Part shown: one piece after another, positions 8,538-17,181 of the stretch
How the letters are laid out: each line of letters opens with the position of its first letter
Position numbering within the stretch: position 1 is the first letter of the stretch
Source: Cytophagales bacterium
GTDB lineage: Bacteria; Bacteroidota; Bacteroidia; Cytophagales; Thermoflexibacteraceae
Reading direction: 5' to 3'
Length of the DNA: 64,000 bases
NCBI GenBank assembly: GCA_004294445.1
Contig: REAZ01000018.1
Span: 1 to 64,000, forward strand
Notes under the pieces: model-generated
What the model was told of the DNA's origin: nothing
Databases searched by the model: none
What the model saw: the letters and a program-made list of their open reading frames with translations, nothing else
Position numbers and translations under genes: made by a program

Positions 8538-8996
8538 ATGCACATTGATATTTTCAAATACCTGACTGTCATCGGCTGGACAATGATAAAATTTGTCTTC
8601 GGTCCAGTATTTTCTGCCCTATTTGATATTCCATTTGTGCCTGCTGTACTGCTTACTATTACGGGAATGATGCTGGCTGTTACTATTATTACCTTTGCAG
8701 GCACACAAATACGTGTTTGGTGGCAGGGTAGGTTTGCGAAAAAGAAAATACTTTTTACCAAAAGGAAAAGAAATATGGTAAAAATTTGGCGTAAATTCGG
8801 CATTTGGGGAATAGCAGCCCTTACGCCTATTCTTTTTACGCCCATAGGTGGGACAATGATTGCCATTTCTTTTGGTGAAAAAAAACCTAAAATATTATTA
8901 GCAATGCTTGTTAGCGGTACTATATGGTCTGTAATACTTTGCGGACTTATCGTAATTTTAGGAAGAGAAGTTTTTTTACATCTCACAGGACATTAA
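8538..8996 (+). CDS. Small integral membrane protein, DedA/small-multidrug-export-like
   Basis: A 152-residue protein with several hydrophobic segments: about residues 15-32 and 36-55, then a basic loop (KKKILFTKRKRN) and two C-terminal segments. The sequence IAALTPILFTPIGGTMIAISFGE recalls the G-rich re-entrant region of DedA/SNARE-associated and small-multidrug-export families, but I cannot assign it firmly. The open frame extends upstream into moeA; the ATG at 8538 is chosen because it follows the moeA stop by 13 bp and begins the hydrophobic part. Substrate unknown. Confidence 0.6.
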   Translation: MHIDIFKYLTVIGWTMIKFVFGPVFSALFDIPFVPAVLLTITGMMLAVTIITFAGTQIRVWWQGRFAKKKILFTKRKRNMVKIWRKFGIWGIAALTPILFTPIGGTMIAISFGEKKPKILLAMLVSGTIWSVILCGLIVILGREVFLHLTGH

Positions 8997-9055
8997 GTAA
9001 TTATAAATTATTAGTGTAGAATTATAAATGAATTGTAACAGATAACCGTATAAAA

Positions 9056-9090
9056 ACTAATAATCAATAACTCATAACCAATAACTAAAA
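9056..9090. repeat. Degenerate AATAAC-type short tandem sequence
   Basis: Between 8997 and the ATG at 9094 the DNA is a string of AATAAC/CATAAC-like words (for example CAATAACTCATAACCAATAAC). This low-complexity text is typical of Bacteroidota intergenic regions and runs up to the eboA start codon. Confidence 0.5.
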
Positions 9091-9093
9091 ACC

Positions 9094-9978
9094 ATGACTC
9101 AACCTCAACTTTTTCTATACAGCTTGATAATTAGACAGGCAGACGAGAAAGCAAAAAGCTGGCTTGACCAAAAAATTACGCAACTCTCTACCCAATTTTC
9201 TAAGCAAGCATTTTACCTCACTTTTACCGCTGCATCACGTTTTTTGGGTAAAACTGCCTTGAATATTACCGCCAATGATTTGGCAGATGCAAATGAACTT
9301 AGTGCGGGTTTTTATCCCGAAAACTGGACGATAGATAGGGCTGCAAGGGTTTTATTTATTCTTTATTTGCCTTCGGAAAAGGCTGAAAGTCATGTAGAAA
9401 TTTTGGAAAAACTCTTTCAAACAGCAGAAATGAATGAATTAGTGGCACTCTATTCTGCTTTGCCTTTATTGCCTTTTCCTGAAAAATATATGAAGCAATG
9501 CGAAGAAGGCATCAGAACAAATATTTCGGTAGTTTTTGAGGCAATAGCCCTCAATAACCCCTTCCCTGCGAAATATTTATCGGAAAACTCATGGAATCAG
9601 CTATTTTTAAAGTCGATTTTTACGGGCAGGCAAATTGGGAGAATACAAGGTGTGAGGCAGCGCGCTAACGCCGCTTTATCGCAAATATGCTCAGACTATG
9701 CCCACGAAAGATGGGCGGCAGGGCGGAAAGTAACGCCCGAACTTTGGATGCCGATAGCGGGTTTTGTCAATGACGAAATCTTGGAAGATTTGAAAAAACT
9801 AAAAGATAGCACAGATATACTACAGCAGCAAGCCTTCGTTTTAATATGCTTGGAATCAATGAATAGCAAAGCAAAAGAATTGGTAAATCAACTGCCTACC
9901 TTAAAAGAACAAGCGGAAAAAGGTGTATTTTCTTGGGAAAGTATTTCTGCCCAATGGCATGAGGAAAATAAAAGTTAG
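9094..9978 (+). CDS. eboA: EboA domain-containing protein
   Basis: EboA is the first protein of the ebo clusters, which take part in synthesis or traffic of secondary metabolites in cyanobacteria, Bacteroidota and others. Its biochemical activity is not established. Recognition rests on the C-terminal half, where NPFPAKYLSENSWNQLFLK and DYAHERWAAGRKVTPELW (about residues 155-220) closely follow the conserved EboA pattern. The protein is mostly helical, 294 residues, without signal peptide. Unlike the usual arrangement, none of the expected partners eboB-eboF is next to it; the neighbours are a membrane protein and radC. Confidence 0.75.
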   Translation: MTQPQLFLYSLIIRQADEKAKSWLDQKITQLSTQFSKQAFYLTFTAASRFLGKTALNITANDLADANELSAGFYPENWTIDRAARVLFILYLPSEKAESHVEILEKLFQTAEMNELVALYSALPLLPFPEKYMKQCEEGIRTNISVVFEAIALNNPFPAKYLSENSWNQLFLKSIFTGRQIGRIQGVRQRANAALSQICSDYAHERWAAGRKVTPELWMPIAGFVNDEILEDLKKLKDSTDILQQQAFVLICLESMNSKAKELVNQLPTLKEQAEKGVFSWESISAQWHEENKS

Positions 9979-9994
9979 AAACTCGATTGGTATC

Positions 9995-10010
9995 TTCGCC
10001 TTCAGGCGAA
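9995..10010. terminator. Short hairpin after eboA
   Basis: TTCGCC-ttca-GGCGAA forms a 6-bp stem 17 bases after the eboA stop. No strong T-run follows, so it is a weak terminator candidate between convergent eboA and radC. Confidence 0.35.
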
Positions 10011-10088
10011 TGGGCTTATAAATTGTAAAGTAAGTTTAGTCATTTAGCTTATCATTTATTTGCCTAAAGACAAATGTACTTATTTTGC

Positions 10089-10790
10089 CTAAAAAGTGCC
10101 TTCATCTACAAAACTATAAAATCCGTGGTCAGTAAAAATAACATGGTCTAACACAGGAATTTCCAAAAACTTTCCTGCTTCTTTCATTTTTTGCGTCAGT
10201 TGTAAGTCCGCTTGGCTGGGTTTCAGGTTTCCTGAAGGGTGATTATGCACCAAAATCAAAGCACTTGCCAGATGGTCGAGCGCAGATTTGAAAATGAGTT
10301 TGGGGTCTGCTACTGTGCCAGATACACCGCCTTCGCTAATTTTTTCAGTGCGAATGACCTCATTGGCTCGGTTGAGCAAAATCACCCAAAACTCCTCCCG
10401 ATGCGCATCTAATAAGTACGGACTCATTATCTCGTGAACGTCTGTAGATGCGGTAATTTTGTCCCTCTTTTTGGGTTCGCTATTTTTGCGCCTCCTGCCT
10501 AACTCCAAGGCACTGATGATAGTAATGCCCTTCGCCTCGCCTATTCCTTTGAACTTCATTAGGTCTTTGAGGGATAGTTTTGCAAGCTCATGAAGGTTAT
10601 TATTTGTTGAAGCCAAAATCTGCTTTGCCAAATCAACTGCACTCACCGAAACAGTACCCGAACCAAGCAATATTGCCAACAGTTCGGCATCAGAGAGGGC
10701 TGCTTTCCCTTTCAGAGATAGCTTTTCCCTTGGGCGGTCGTCCTCTGCCCATTGGTTGATGGGCGTATAATTTGCGGTATATTCGTTCAT
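10089..10790 (-). CDS. radC: RadC/JAB-domain DNA repair-like protein
   Basis: A RadC family protein of 233 residues. The N-terminal helix-hairpin-helix region includes LSDAELLAILLGSG-like sequence and FKGIGEAKG. The C-terminal MPN/JAB metalloprotease-like domain carries the zinc motif HNHPSG followed by a downstream aspartate. The original role in DNA repair is doubted, and the true function is unsettled. The frame extends to a TTG at 10811, but this lies inside a predicted -7 box (10809-10816), so the ATG at 10790 is the likely start. Confidence 0.9.
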   Translation of the reverse strand: MNEYTANYTPINQWAEDDRPREKLSLKGKAALSDAELLAILLGSGTVSVSAVDLAKQILASTNNNLHELAKLSLKDLMKFKGIGEAKGITIISALELGRRRKNSEPKKRDKITASTDVHEIMSPYLLDAHREEFWVILLNRANEVIRTEKISEGGVSGTVADPKLIFKSALDHLASALILVHNHPSGNLKPSQADLQLTQKMKEAGKFLEIPVLDHVIFTDHGFYSFVDEGTF

Positions 10791-10808
10791 AGATGCTATT
10801 TTTGTGGG

Positions 10809-10816
10809 CAAAGATA
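10809..10816 (-). promoter_or_regulatory. Predicted -7 box for radC
   Basis: On the minus strand TATCTTTG fits TAnnTTTG. It would start transcription about 13 bases before the ATG at 10790. No -33 TTG is seen at normal distance. Confidence 0.42.
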
Positions 10817-10859
10817 ATAGATTGTGCGGAGTATTATGGGTGCATGGCGATATTTTGCA

Positions 10860-11036
10860 TCATATTTTTACCACTACTTTATAGCTGCCCTTTATCCAGA
10901 TTTCTCTGCCTGCCTTGCTAACTCTTAAGAACCCTCCTTTCCTCAAACGCTCCCATAAGTGCCTGTATGCCTCGTCTTTAGTTTTCTTTGATAACAAGCA
11001 TTGTGTATTTTTGCTCTTTGACTTCCTCCAATACAT
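10860..11036 (-). CDS. Small basic hypothetical protein, 58 codons
   Basis: An open frame of 58 codons from ATG at 11036 to TGA at 10860, in an otherwise empty 420-base stretch. The product is rich in Lys and Arg and reads like real protein rather than AT-rich noise, with DEAYRHLWERLRKGGFLRVS near the middle and an alternating hydrophobic C-terminus (GREIWIKGSYKVVVKI). The frame stays open for about 12 codons upstream of the ATG without another start, so it could instead be the 3' remnant of a longer gene. No family is recognised. It lies upstream of, and on the same strand as, radC. Confidence 0.4.
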   Translation of the reverse strand: MYWRKSKSKNTQCLLSKKTKDEAYRHLWERLRKGGFLRVSKAGREIWIKGSYKVVVKI

Positions 11037-11114
11037 AAACAGTTTATAGTCAAAAAATTCTTCTAAGCATTATCACTAATGATTAATTTTCTTAAATTTT
11101 CAAGAATTAATTCG

Positions 11115-11122
11115 TAGCTTTG
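11115..11122 (+). promoter_or_regulatory. Predicted -7 box for the AI-2E family gene
   Basis: TAGCTTTG fits TAnnTTTG about 110 bases before the ATG at 11234. There is no matching -33 box. The rest of 11037-11233 is AT-rich with no gene. Confidence 0.35.
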
Positions 11123-11233
11123 TATAAAGTTGCATATAATCATAATAATTTGATAATCAATATAATATAACATTTTTAATAATTTACACAATTTTTTTAT
11201 AATCTACTAAGGGTTTGTTTAGCGTTCAATTTT

Positions 11234-12337
11234 ATGCTTTTTAATAAAACACTTATCAATATCATTTCCATCTTGGCATTGTTGCTATTGTTGGGTTGGG
11301 TTTTTTCCGATATTGTTGCCTATTTAATTATTTCTTTGGTGTTGGCGGCAATCTTAAAGCCACCTGCCGACTACTTAAGTCAGATTCACGTTGGCGGTCT
11401 TAAATTGCCGCGTGCCATTACTATTTTTATCTCCTTCGGAATTTTGGTTGGAATTATTTCGCTATTTGTATTGCTTTTTATTCCCCTCATTACCGAGCAG
11501 GTCAAAGTAATTAGTGCCTTAGATTACAACGAATTGCTCAAAAGAGTGGCTTCTCCCGTCCAAAATATTGAGAATATGCTCATTAAAAACCACCTTATCC
11601 CCAACAAACCCAACTTCATCATCGGGGCAGTAGAACTCAAAGTAGTAACTATCCTGAGTAAATTGCAAATTTCGAACATTATCTCCACCACAGGCACGAT
11701 AGTCATCGGGGCATTGGCAGTGCTTTTTATTACATTTTTCTTCCTATTCGATAGGGGTATTATCCGCCGCAATCTGATAGCCATGATTCCAAATAAATAT
11801 TTTGAAGTAACTATAAATGCTATTTATAAAATAGAAAAATTACTTTCTAACTACCTCTTAGGCTTATCGTTACAGATGCTTTCCATTTTTACCATAGTTT
11901 CTTTTGGACTTATCATTGCAGACGTAAAATATGCTGTTACGATGGGGCTTTTTGCGGCTATAGTGCATCCTGTGCCTTTTGCAGGTCCTTTTATCAGTAC
12001 CTGCTTCGGGCTAATAGTAGCAACTTCTACTGCTCCGCCCGAAGTGTTTGAAACGGGAGTAGTTGCTTTTTTACTTACTAAAGTGCTGATAGTGTATAGC
12101 TTTACTTACCTCACAGACAATATTTTACTTCAGCCGCTTATCTTGTCAAAGAGTGTGAAGGCACACCCCTTAGAGATTTTTCTGACTGTTTTTGCGGGGG
12201 CTTCTTTGGCGGGGATTGTAGGAATGCTCACTGCAATTCCTGTCTATACTATTATTAAGGTGTCCATTATGGAAATGAGGCGTGGCTACAAACAGTATCG
12301 CATTTTCAATAAAGACAAGAGCGAGAATGCTAAATGA
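11234..12337 (+). CDS. AI-2E family (PerM-type) membrane transporter
   Basis: A 367-residue membrane protein of the UPF0118/AI-2E exporter family. It has two N-terminal membrane helices (about 5-40), a pair near 60-90, a long soluble central part (about 90-150), and the family's C-terminal bundle with HPVPFAGPF near 240 and TDNILLQPLILSKSVKAHPLEIF near 290-315, a conserved signature of the family. Members export autoinducer-2 in some species and act as Na+/H+ antiporters in others, so the substrate is open. The gene stands alone, followed by an imperfect hairpin. Confidence 0.85.
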   Translation: MLFNKTLINIISILALLLLLGWVFSDIVAYLIISLVLAAILKPPADYLSQIHVGGLKLPRAITIFISFGILVGIISLFVLLFIPLITEQVKVISALDYNELLKRVASPVQNIENMLIKNHLIPNKPNFIIGAVELKVVTILSKLQISNIISTTGTIVIGALAVLFITFFFLFDRGIIRRNLIAMIPNKYFEVTINAIYKIEKLLSNYLLGLSLQMLSIFTIVSFGLIIADVKYAVTMGLFAAIVHPVPFAGPFISTCFGLIVATSTAPPEVFETGVVAFLLTKVLIVYSFTYLTDNILLQPLILSKSVKAHPLEIFLTVFAGASLAGIVGMLTAIPVYTIIKVSIMEMRRGYKQYRIFNKDKSENAK

Positions 12338-12351
12338 AAAATGTAATGTAG

Positions 12352-12411
12352 GTAGCAAATGCCTTCAACAGGGTCACACAAAATAAGTACATGAAGGATA
12401 GCATTTGTTAC
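12352..12411 (+). terminator. Imperfect hairpin after the AI-2E family gene
   Basis: GTAGCAAATGC (12352-12362) pairs with GCATTTGTTAC (12401-12411) with one G-U pair, and CTTCA/TGAAG extend the stem past a GATA bulge. It starts 14 bases after the stop codon. The remaining sequence to 12608 holds no gene that I can see. Confidence 0.4.
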
Positions 12412-12608
12412 ATATTCCCCAAATAATGTTTATTTTTGTGCAAAGTTATTTCTTATAAGACTCACTTACAATAAGTCAGAAATTTATGACTACAAAAATT
12501 TGGTAGAGGAAAGAGAAATATATCCTGCACAAGTGCTTTAAAAAATACTTTCAGGCAAATGGAAACCCTAATATCAAGCCATTAATCAAAAAATAAAACC
12601 TAACAGAA

Positions 12609-13658
12609 GTGTTTACTATAGAGAATATCGTCAGACCGCATATTTTGACATTAAAGCCTTATTCATCAGCCAGAGATGAATATACAGGCACAGAAGGCGT
12701 TTTTTTGGATGCCAACGAAAACCCTTTTGGCTCTGCCCTCGAAGGGGAAAACTACAACCGTTACCCCGACCCACTTCAGGGAAAAGTGAAGGAGAAGTTA
12801 GCCAAAATAAAGCAATGTAAGCCCAATCAAATTTTCCTTGGCAACGGCAGTGATGAGCCTATAGACTTGCTATTCAGGGCGTTTTGCGAACCACAGCAAG
12901 ACAATGTAATTCTGATGCCGCCTACTTACGGTATGTATGAGGTGAGTGCAGACATGAATTTGGTGCAGACAAAAAAGGTAAAACTAACCCCTGATTTTCA
13001 GATAGATATTGACGGCGTACTTAAGGCAATAGACAAAAATACAAAACTCATTTTTGTTTGTTCGCCAAATAATCCGAGTGCAAATAGTCTAAAAAAAGTA
13101 CATATTCGCTTGTTGTTGAGCAACTTCAACGGCTTAGTAATAGTTGATGAGGCATACATAGATTTTGCAAAGGAGGAATCTTGGATAGAGGAGTTGAGCA
13201 GTTTCCCTAATTTGCTGGTTTTGCAGACTTTCTCAAAGGCATGGGGCTTGGCAGCTTTGCGGCTCGGCATGGCTTTCGCCTCACCTGAAATTATAAAGGT
13301 GCTAAACAAAATAAAGCCGCCTTACAATATCAACGAAGTTACCCAAACACTTGCTTTGCAGGCTCTTGACAATGAAAGCAAGAAAAACGAAATGGTAAAA
13401 GCAATTCTGGAAGAAAGGGAAAAGTTAGTGATTGCCTTTGGCAAAATAGCTTGTATTAGCAAGATTTACCCTTCCGATGCTAACTTCATTTTGGTAAAAA
13501 CTGTAGATGCCGAAAAAATTTACGATTACTTGGTGAAGAATGGTGTCATTGTCCGCAATCGTTCTAAAGTTGTGCTATGTGATGACTGCTTGCGAATTAC
13601 AGTAGGCACGCCATCTGAAAATCAGATACTTATCAAGCATTTGGACTTATACAAATAA
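12609..13658 (+). CDS. hisC: Histidinol-phosphate aminotransferase
   Basis: PLP-dependent class I/II aminotransferase that converts imidazole acetol phosphate to histidinol phosphate in histidine synthesis. Recognised by the N-terminal LDANENPFG (33-41), the RYPDP segment (51-55), GNGSDE (79-84), SPNNPSANS (152-160) and the PLP-binding lysine K210 in QTFSKAWGLA. It has 349 residues, the usual HisC size. The start is a GTG; no ATG lies near it and the conserved VRPHI follows at once. No other his gene is nearby, so the enzyme could also serve related aromatic or phosphoamino substrates, but HisC is the best fit. A strong hairpin follows. Confidence 0.88.
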   Translation: MFTIENIVRPHILTLKPYSSARDEYTGTEGVFLDANENPFGSALEGENYNRYPDPLQGKVKEKLAKIKQCKPNQIFLGNGSDEPIDLLFRAFCEPQQDNVILMPPTYGMYEVSADMNLVQTKKVKLTPDFQIDIDGVLKAIDKNTKLIFVCSPNNPSANSLKKVHIRLLLSNFNGLVIVDEAYIDFAKEESWIEELSSFPNLLVLQTFSKAWGLAALRLGMAFASPEIIKVLNKIKPPYNINEVTQTLALQALDNESKKNEMVKAILEEREKLVIAFGKIACISKIYPSDANFILVKTVDAEKIYDYLVKNGVIVRNRSKVVLCDDCLRITVGTPSENQILIKHLDLYK

Positions 13659-13672
13659 AAAAGCTACTCATA

Positions 13673-13706
13673 AAAAGAGGCTTGCAGAAAACTGCAAGCC
13701 TCTTTT
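13673..13706. terminator. Bidirectional terminator between hisC and the secreted-protein gene
   Basis: A perfect 15-bp stem, AAAAGAGGCTTGCAG and CTGCAAGCCTCTTTT, with an AAAA loop. It ends in a T-tract on both strands and sits between two convergent genes. Confidence 0.85.
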
Positions 13707-13727
13707 AGCATAATATAATCAAGCCTC

Positions 13728-14204
13728 TTAGTTGAGAGTAAAACTCTGCAACATAGCAGCAGCTGTATCTTCTTCACTTGCAGCGTAAGAAATCCAAACA
13801 TACAAACTAATATCTGTATAATCTGGGTCAATCAATAACAAAGCTGTAGTAGGAAAACCTTTAGCAACGCCTTCTACGTAGCAACCCCAATAACCATTAA
13901 GGTCTTCTACATATTGCGCTCCTGAATCTGAATCTAAGTTGCTGCTTGAAGCCCAATTAAGCACTGCAGCTTGCATTTTTGCATAATTCAAATTTTGCCC
14001 TTTGCGTGGGTACATACTAAGTGTGATTTTCCCATTGGAAGCTACAAAAGCATCGGCTGTATTTTTAGTAACTTTAAAATTGGAAGGTACATCAAATTTC
14101 ATTTTATATGTATCCCAAGTCCAGGTAGTCATGTCTTGTGCAAAACTGCTGCTCAAAGCAACGACAGCAAGGAAAAATAAAGTAATAAAAATTGATTTTT
14201 TCAT
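13728..14204 (-). CDS. Secreted hypothetical protein
   Basis: A 158-residue protein with a clear signal peptide (hydrophobic residues 5-19, likely cleavage after SSFA near residue 22). The mature part begins TWTWDTYKMKFDVPSNFKVTK, a beta-rich pattern like those of small Bacteroidota periplasmic proteins that open with a sentence about folding around a membrane-destabilising or fatty-acid ligand; I cannot name the family. No catalytic motif is evident. It is monocistronic, bounded by the strong hairpin at 13673-13706 and a possible -7 box upstream (TAAGTTTG on the minus strand, 14281-14274). Confidence 0.7.
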   Translation of the reverse strand: MKKSIFITLFFLAVVALSSSFAQDMTTWTWDTYKMKFDVPSNFKVTKNTADAFVASNGKITLSMYPRKGQNLNYAKMQAAVLNWASSSNLDSDSGAQYVEDLNGYWGCYVEGVAKGFPTTALLLIDPDYTDISLYVWISYAASEEDTAAAMLQSFTLN

Positions 14205-14273
14205 TTTTTGAAATTAAGTTAAAAATTTAATAATGTAAATTGATAGTTTTTATTTTTCTGATAAGCCAATATA

Positions 14274-14281
14274 CAAACTTA
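14274..14281 (-). promoter_or_regulatory. Predicted -7 box for the secreted-protein gene
   Basis: TAAGTTTG on the minus strand fits TAnnTTTG, 70 bases before the ATG at 14204. No -33 TTG at the usual spacing. Confidence 0.38.
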
Positions 14282-14471
14282 GTGCATAAGGGGCAAATAA
14301 GATGAAAATACAATTTCGTCATTTTGCAAGTACCATACCAAATATTACTATAAATAATCGCTTGTTTGAAAATTATTTTTTGCCAGTTATATTCTATCCA
14401 AATACTTCTTAGTACAGATGTATTTTTTTCTTAAATTGCGAAAAAAAAATCAATAGAAACATCATTTTATT

Positions 14472-15512
14472 ATGTCAAAGAAAAAAATATTAGTAACTGG
14501 AGGCTGTGGCTATATTGGCTCGCACACGATTATCGAGATGCTCATGCAAACCGATTTTGAGGTAGTTTCAATAGATAGCCTCATCAATTCTTCCATTCAT
14601 ACTTTGGAGCGTATCAGGCAGATTACGGGCAAAAGTATCAAAAACTATCAAACAGACTTATGCAATTTGGCAGAAGTGGAAAAGGTTTTTGATGAAAATA
14701 CTGACTTTGTAGGCATTATTCACTTTGCTGCTCTGAAGTCTGTGCCTGATTCCGTAGCCCAACCCCTCCATTATTATCATAACAATATCAATTCATTACT
14801 CAATTTGCTAAAATGCTGTGCAAAATATGGTGTGAATAATTTTATTTTTTCTTCTTCTTGCTCTGTTTACGGGAACGTGGCCAAGCTGCCCGTTAATGAG
14901 CAAACGCCTTTGAGCATCGCCGAATCTCCGTACGCCTATACCAAGCAGATTGGAGAAAATATCATCAAAGATTTTATAAAGAACCAAGCACAAACAAAGG
15001 CTATAGCTTTGCGATATTTCAACCCTGTCGGGGCGCATACGTCGGGGCTAAATGGCGAAAATCCTATTAATAAACCTACAAGCCTTGTGCCTGTCATTAC
15101 CCAAACTGCTATAGGTATCATTAAGGAAATGAGCGTTTTCGGGGAAGATTACGACACCAGAGATGGCTCTTGCGTGAGGGACTATATTCATGTTACAGAT
15201 ATTGCCGAGGCACATATCAAAGCACTTGCCTACCTATTAGAGGGGAAGAACGAAGCTAATTATGAGGTCATTAATCTCGGAACAGGCAATGGCGTAACGG
15301 TATTGGAGGCTATTCATGCTTTTGAGAAAGTAAGTGGAGTAAAACTCAACTACAAAATGAAAGGACGAAGGGACGGAGATGTTGCCGCTATTTATTCGGA
15401 TACGACGATGAGTGAGCAAAAATTGGGGTGGAAAACCAGCATTGGCATCGAAGAAATGATGTCTTCGGCGTGGAAATGGCAACAACTTTTGAAAGATGAG
15501 CAAGCCAAATAA
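14472..15512 (+). CDS. galE: UDP-glucose 4-epimerase
   Basis: NAD-dependent extended short-chain dehydrogenase that interconverts UDP-glucose and UDP-galactose, feeding galactose use and surface polysaccharide synthesis. The NAD-binding motif GGCGYIGSH lies at residues 10-18. The catalytic SSSCSVYG segment and the YxxxK pair in YAYTKQIGE follow near 127-160, and RYFNPVGAH and RDYIHVTDIA are typical of GalE. It has 346 residues, the normal length. It stands alone, and its stop codon lies inside a terminator hairpin. Confidence 0.93.
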   Translation: MSKKKILVTGGCGYIGSHTIIEMLMQTDFEVVSIDSLINSSIHTLERIRQITGKSIKNYQTDLCNLAEVEKVFDENTDFVGIIHFAALKSVPDSVAQPLHYYHNNINSLLNLLKCCAKYGVNNFIFSSSCSVYGNVAKLPVNEQTPLSIAESPYAYTKQIGENIIKDFIKNQAQTKAIALRYFNPVGAHTSGLNGENPINKPTSLVPVITQTAIGIIKEMSVFGEDYDTRDGSCVRDYIHVTDIAEAHIKALAYLLEGKNEANYEVINLGTGNGVTVLEAIHAFEKVSGVKLNYKMKGRRDGDVAAIYSDTTMSEQKLGWKTSIGIEEMMSSAWKWQQLLKDEQAK

Positions 15513-15525
15513 TTAGTTTGGCTTG
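15501..15525. terminator. Hairpin terminator overlapping the galE stop
   Basis: CAAGCCAAA (15501-15509) pairs perfectly with TTTGGCTTG (15517-15525), followed by a T-rich run on the plus strand. It separates galE from the convergent gene ending at 15539. Confidence 0.7.
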
Positions 15526-15538
15526 CCTATTTTTTTAT

Positions 15539-17011
15539 TTAGTTTCCCCAATGCGAAATTTCTTGTGTTTTTTTGGTTATTTCTGCCTTGCGCGCAGGCT
15601 CGCAGGGATAGCCAAAAAAGCAGTTATCTTTTATCTTTTCTTCTACCGACTTCGGCACCATTTTTTCCCATCCGTCTTGCCCCGATTTTATCATCGCCAA
15701 CACATTATCCGAAATAATATGCGAAATGGTCATATCATTGGTGGTAATATCTTGGATTTTATCGTTAAAAAGCAAGAATTGGAACAAGTGATGTAGCTTT
15801 TCAGAAAGCCTGAAGTTTTTGCAGCAATAAAAAGTATTAAGTTCCTTCAAAAAGAAAGGATATACATAGAGTTTTACATTTTGGGCAAAGAGCTTGCTAA
15901 AAGATTCCAAAATACCACCATGCAAATCATCATAGTATTTCTCGTCAAAAATACTTTGCAAGTTATAGACACCCAGCACAATACCTATTTTTCGCCGCGT
16001 TAGCTTCGACATATAATCCACCAGTTTGTGGTATTCGTGGTAGTTAGAAATCATTACTGTTTGCCCCAAAGAGCAAAGAATATCTACCCTATCCAAAAAA
16101 TCTTTCTCGTCTATGTCTTCGCTACCCGCCTTCAAATCGTGCAGCGTGAGTTCGGCAACGCTGATAAATTTGTCTTTATCTACTTCTTTTTCTTTGCTAA
16201 ACATCTCATGCCCGCACTTAAGCATATCCAGATTTACGTGGGTAACAGGTCGGAATCTTCCACGCAAAATCAGTACATCTTTTTTATAGAATATATCCGA
16301 TGCCTGCATTACATTGCCATCAGCCCCAAAAAGGGAAGCATCAGCCAAACCATTTTTCACTAATTGCAAACTTAGCAAGCGATTGTCAACATGGTCAAAA
16401 TTATATCCCGTCAGGCGAAACATATCCACTTCTATGCGGTCGCGGGAAAGCCCGTCCATCAGCGAAACAAGCATTTTTTCTGGATTATCGTGGTAGTGAT
16501 AGCAAGCATATAAGAGATTTACACCCAAAATGCCTACCGCTTGTTGCTGCTCTACGGGGTCTTTGTCATAAAGTTTGACGTGAATAACAGCATCGTTCGT
16601 AGGAGCTTGTGGAGAAAGTTGGAATCTTAGCCCAAGCCAGCCATGCCCCTGATTTGTTTTTTTGAAGTTTATAGTCGCTATAGTATCTGCGAAGGAAAAA
16701 AAAGTAGTATTTTCTCCCCTTGCTTTGCCCAAGCGTTCTTCCAAGAGATTGTATTCGTGAGTAAACATTTTGGTAAGGCGAGATTCTACCACATACCTAC
16801 CGCTTACCTCCTCGCCGTAGATGGCATTGCTGAAGGTCATGTCGTAGGCAGACATTGTTTTGGCTATAGTACCAGATGCCCCGCCCGACTTAAAGAAAAT
16901 AGCGGCAACTTCCTGACCTGCACCTATTTCGGCAAAAGAGCCATAAATGCGATGGTCTAAGTTAATTTTTAGCGCTTTTTGTTTCGTACTTAAATAATGT
17001 TCGTCAAACAT
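15539..17011 (-). CDS. Large conserved Bacteroidota protein of unknown function
   Basis: A 490-residue soluble protein without signal peptide or membrane helix. I recognise the N-terminal pattern (LNLDHRIYG-like, FAEIGAGQEVA, GGASGTIAKTMSAYDMTFSD-like) from a widely conserved bacterial family. Database names for it such as nicotinate-nucleotide adenylyltransferase or TonB-dependent receptor are, as far as I can see, unsupported: there is no nucleotidyltransferase HxGH motif and no beta-barrel signal. The glycine-rich AEIGAGQEVA and GGASGT segments could bind a phosphate or cofactor, but this is inference. The gene is monocistronic, with a good upstream promoter. Confidence 0.75.
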   Translation of the reverse strand: MFDEHYLSTKQKALKINLDHRIYGSFAEIGAGQEVAAIFFKSGGASGTIAKTMSAYDMTFSNAIYGEEVSGRYVVESRLTKMFTHEYNLLEERLGKARGENTTFFSFADTIATINFKKTNQGHGWLGLRFQLSPQAPTNDAVIHVKLYDKDPVEQQQAVGILGVNLLYACYHYHDNPEKMLVSLMDGLSRDRIEVDMFRLTGYNFDHVDNRLLSLQLVKNGLADASLFGADGNVMQASDIFYKKDVLILRGRFRPVTHVNLDMLKCGHEMFSKEKEVDKDKFISVAELTLHDLKAGSEDIDEKDFLDRVDILCSLGQTVMISNYHEYHKLVDYMSKLTRRKIGIVLGVYNLQSIFDEKYYDDLHGGILESFSKLFAQNVKLYVYPFFLKELNTFYCCKNFRLSEKLHHLFQFLLFNDKIQDITTNDMTISHIISDNVLAMIKSGQDGWEKMVPKSVEEKIKDNCFFGYPCEPARKAEITKKTQEISHWGN

Positions 17012-17101
17012 AGCTTTTTTGGTTTGGGAAAACCATTTATCGGTTAATTATAGTATATGATGATATTTTAATTCCAAAAGGGAGCGATAAGGATATGATA
17101 C

Positions 17102-17131
17102 CAAATTTACGACTTTTTTATAAAAAATCAA
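17102..17131 (-). promoter_or_regulatory. Predicted promoter of the 490-residue protein gene
   Basis: On the minus strand TTG (17131-17129) is followed after 19 bases by TAAATTTG (17109-17102), a full -33/-7 match. The leader to the ATG at 17011 would be about 85 bases. Confidence 0.55.
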
Positions 17132-17181
17132 TATCCAAAATAAAAATTCGAATATATTTAGATAAAAAAAAGAATTATAAT

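Noticed and set aside
8402-8986. 194-codon minus-strand frame
   Set aside because: Opposite moeA and the small membrane protein; basic low-complexity translation without any family feature.
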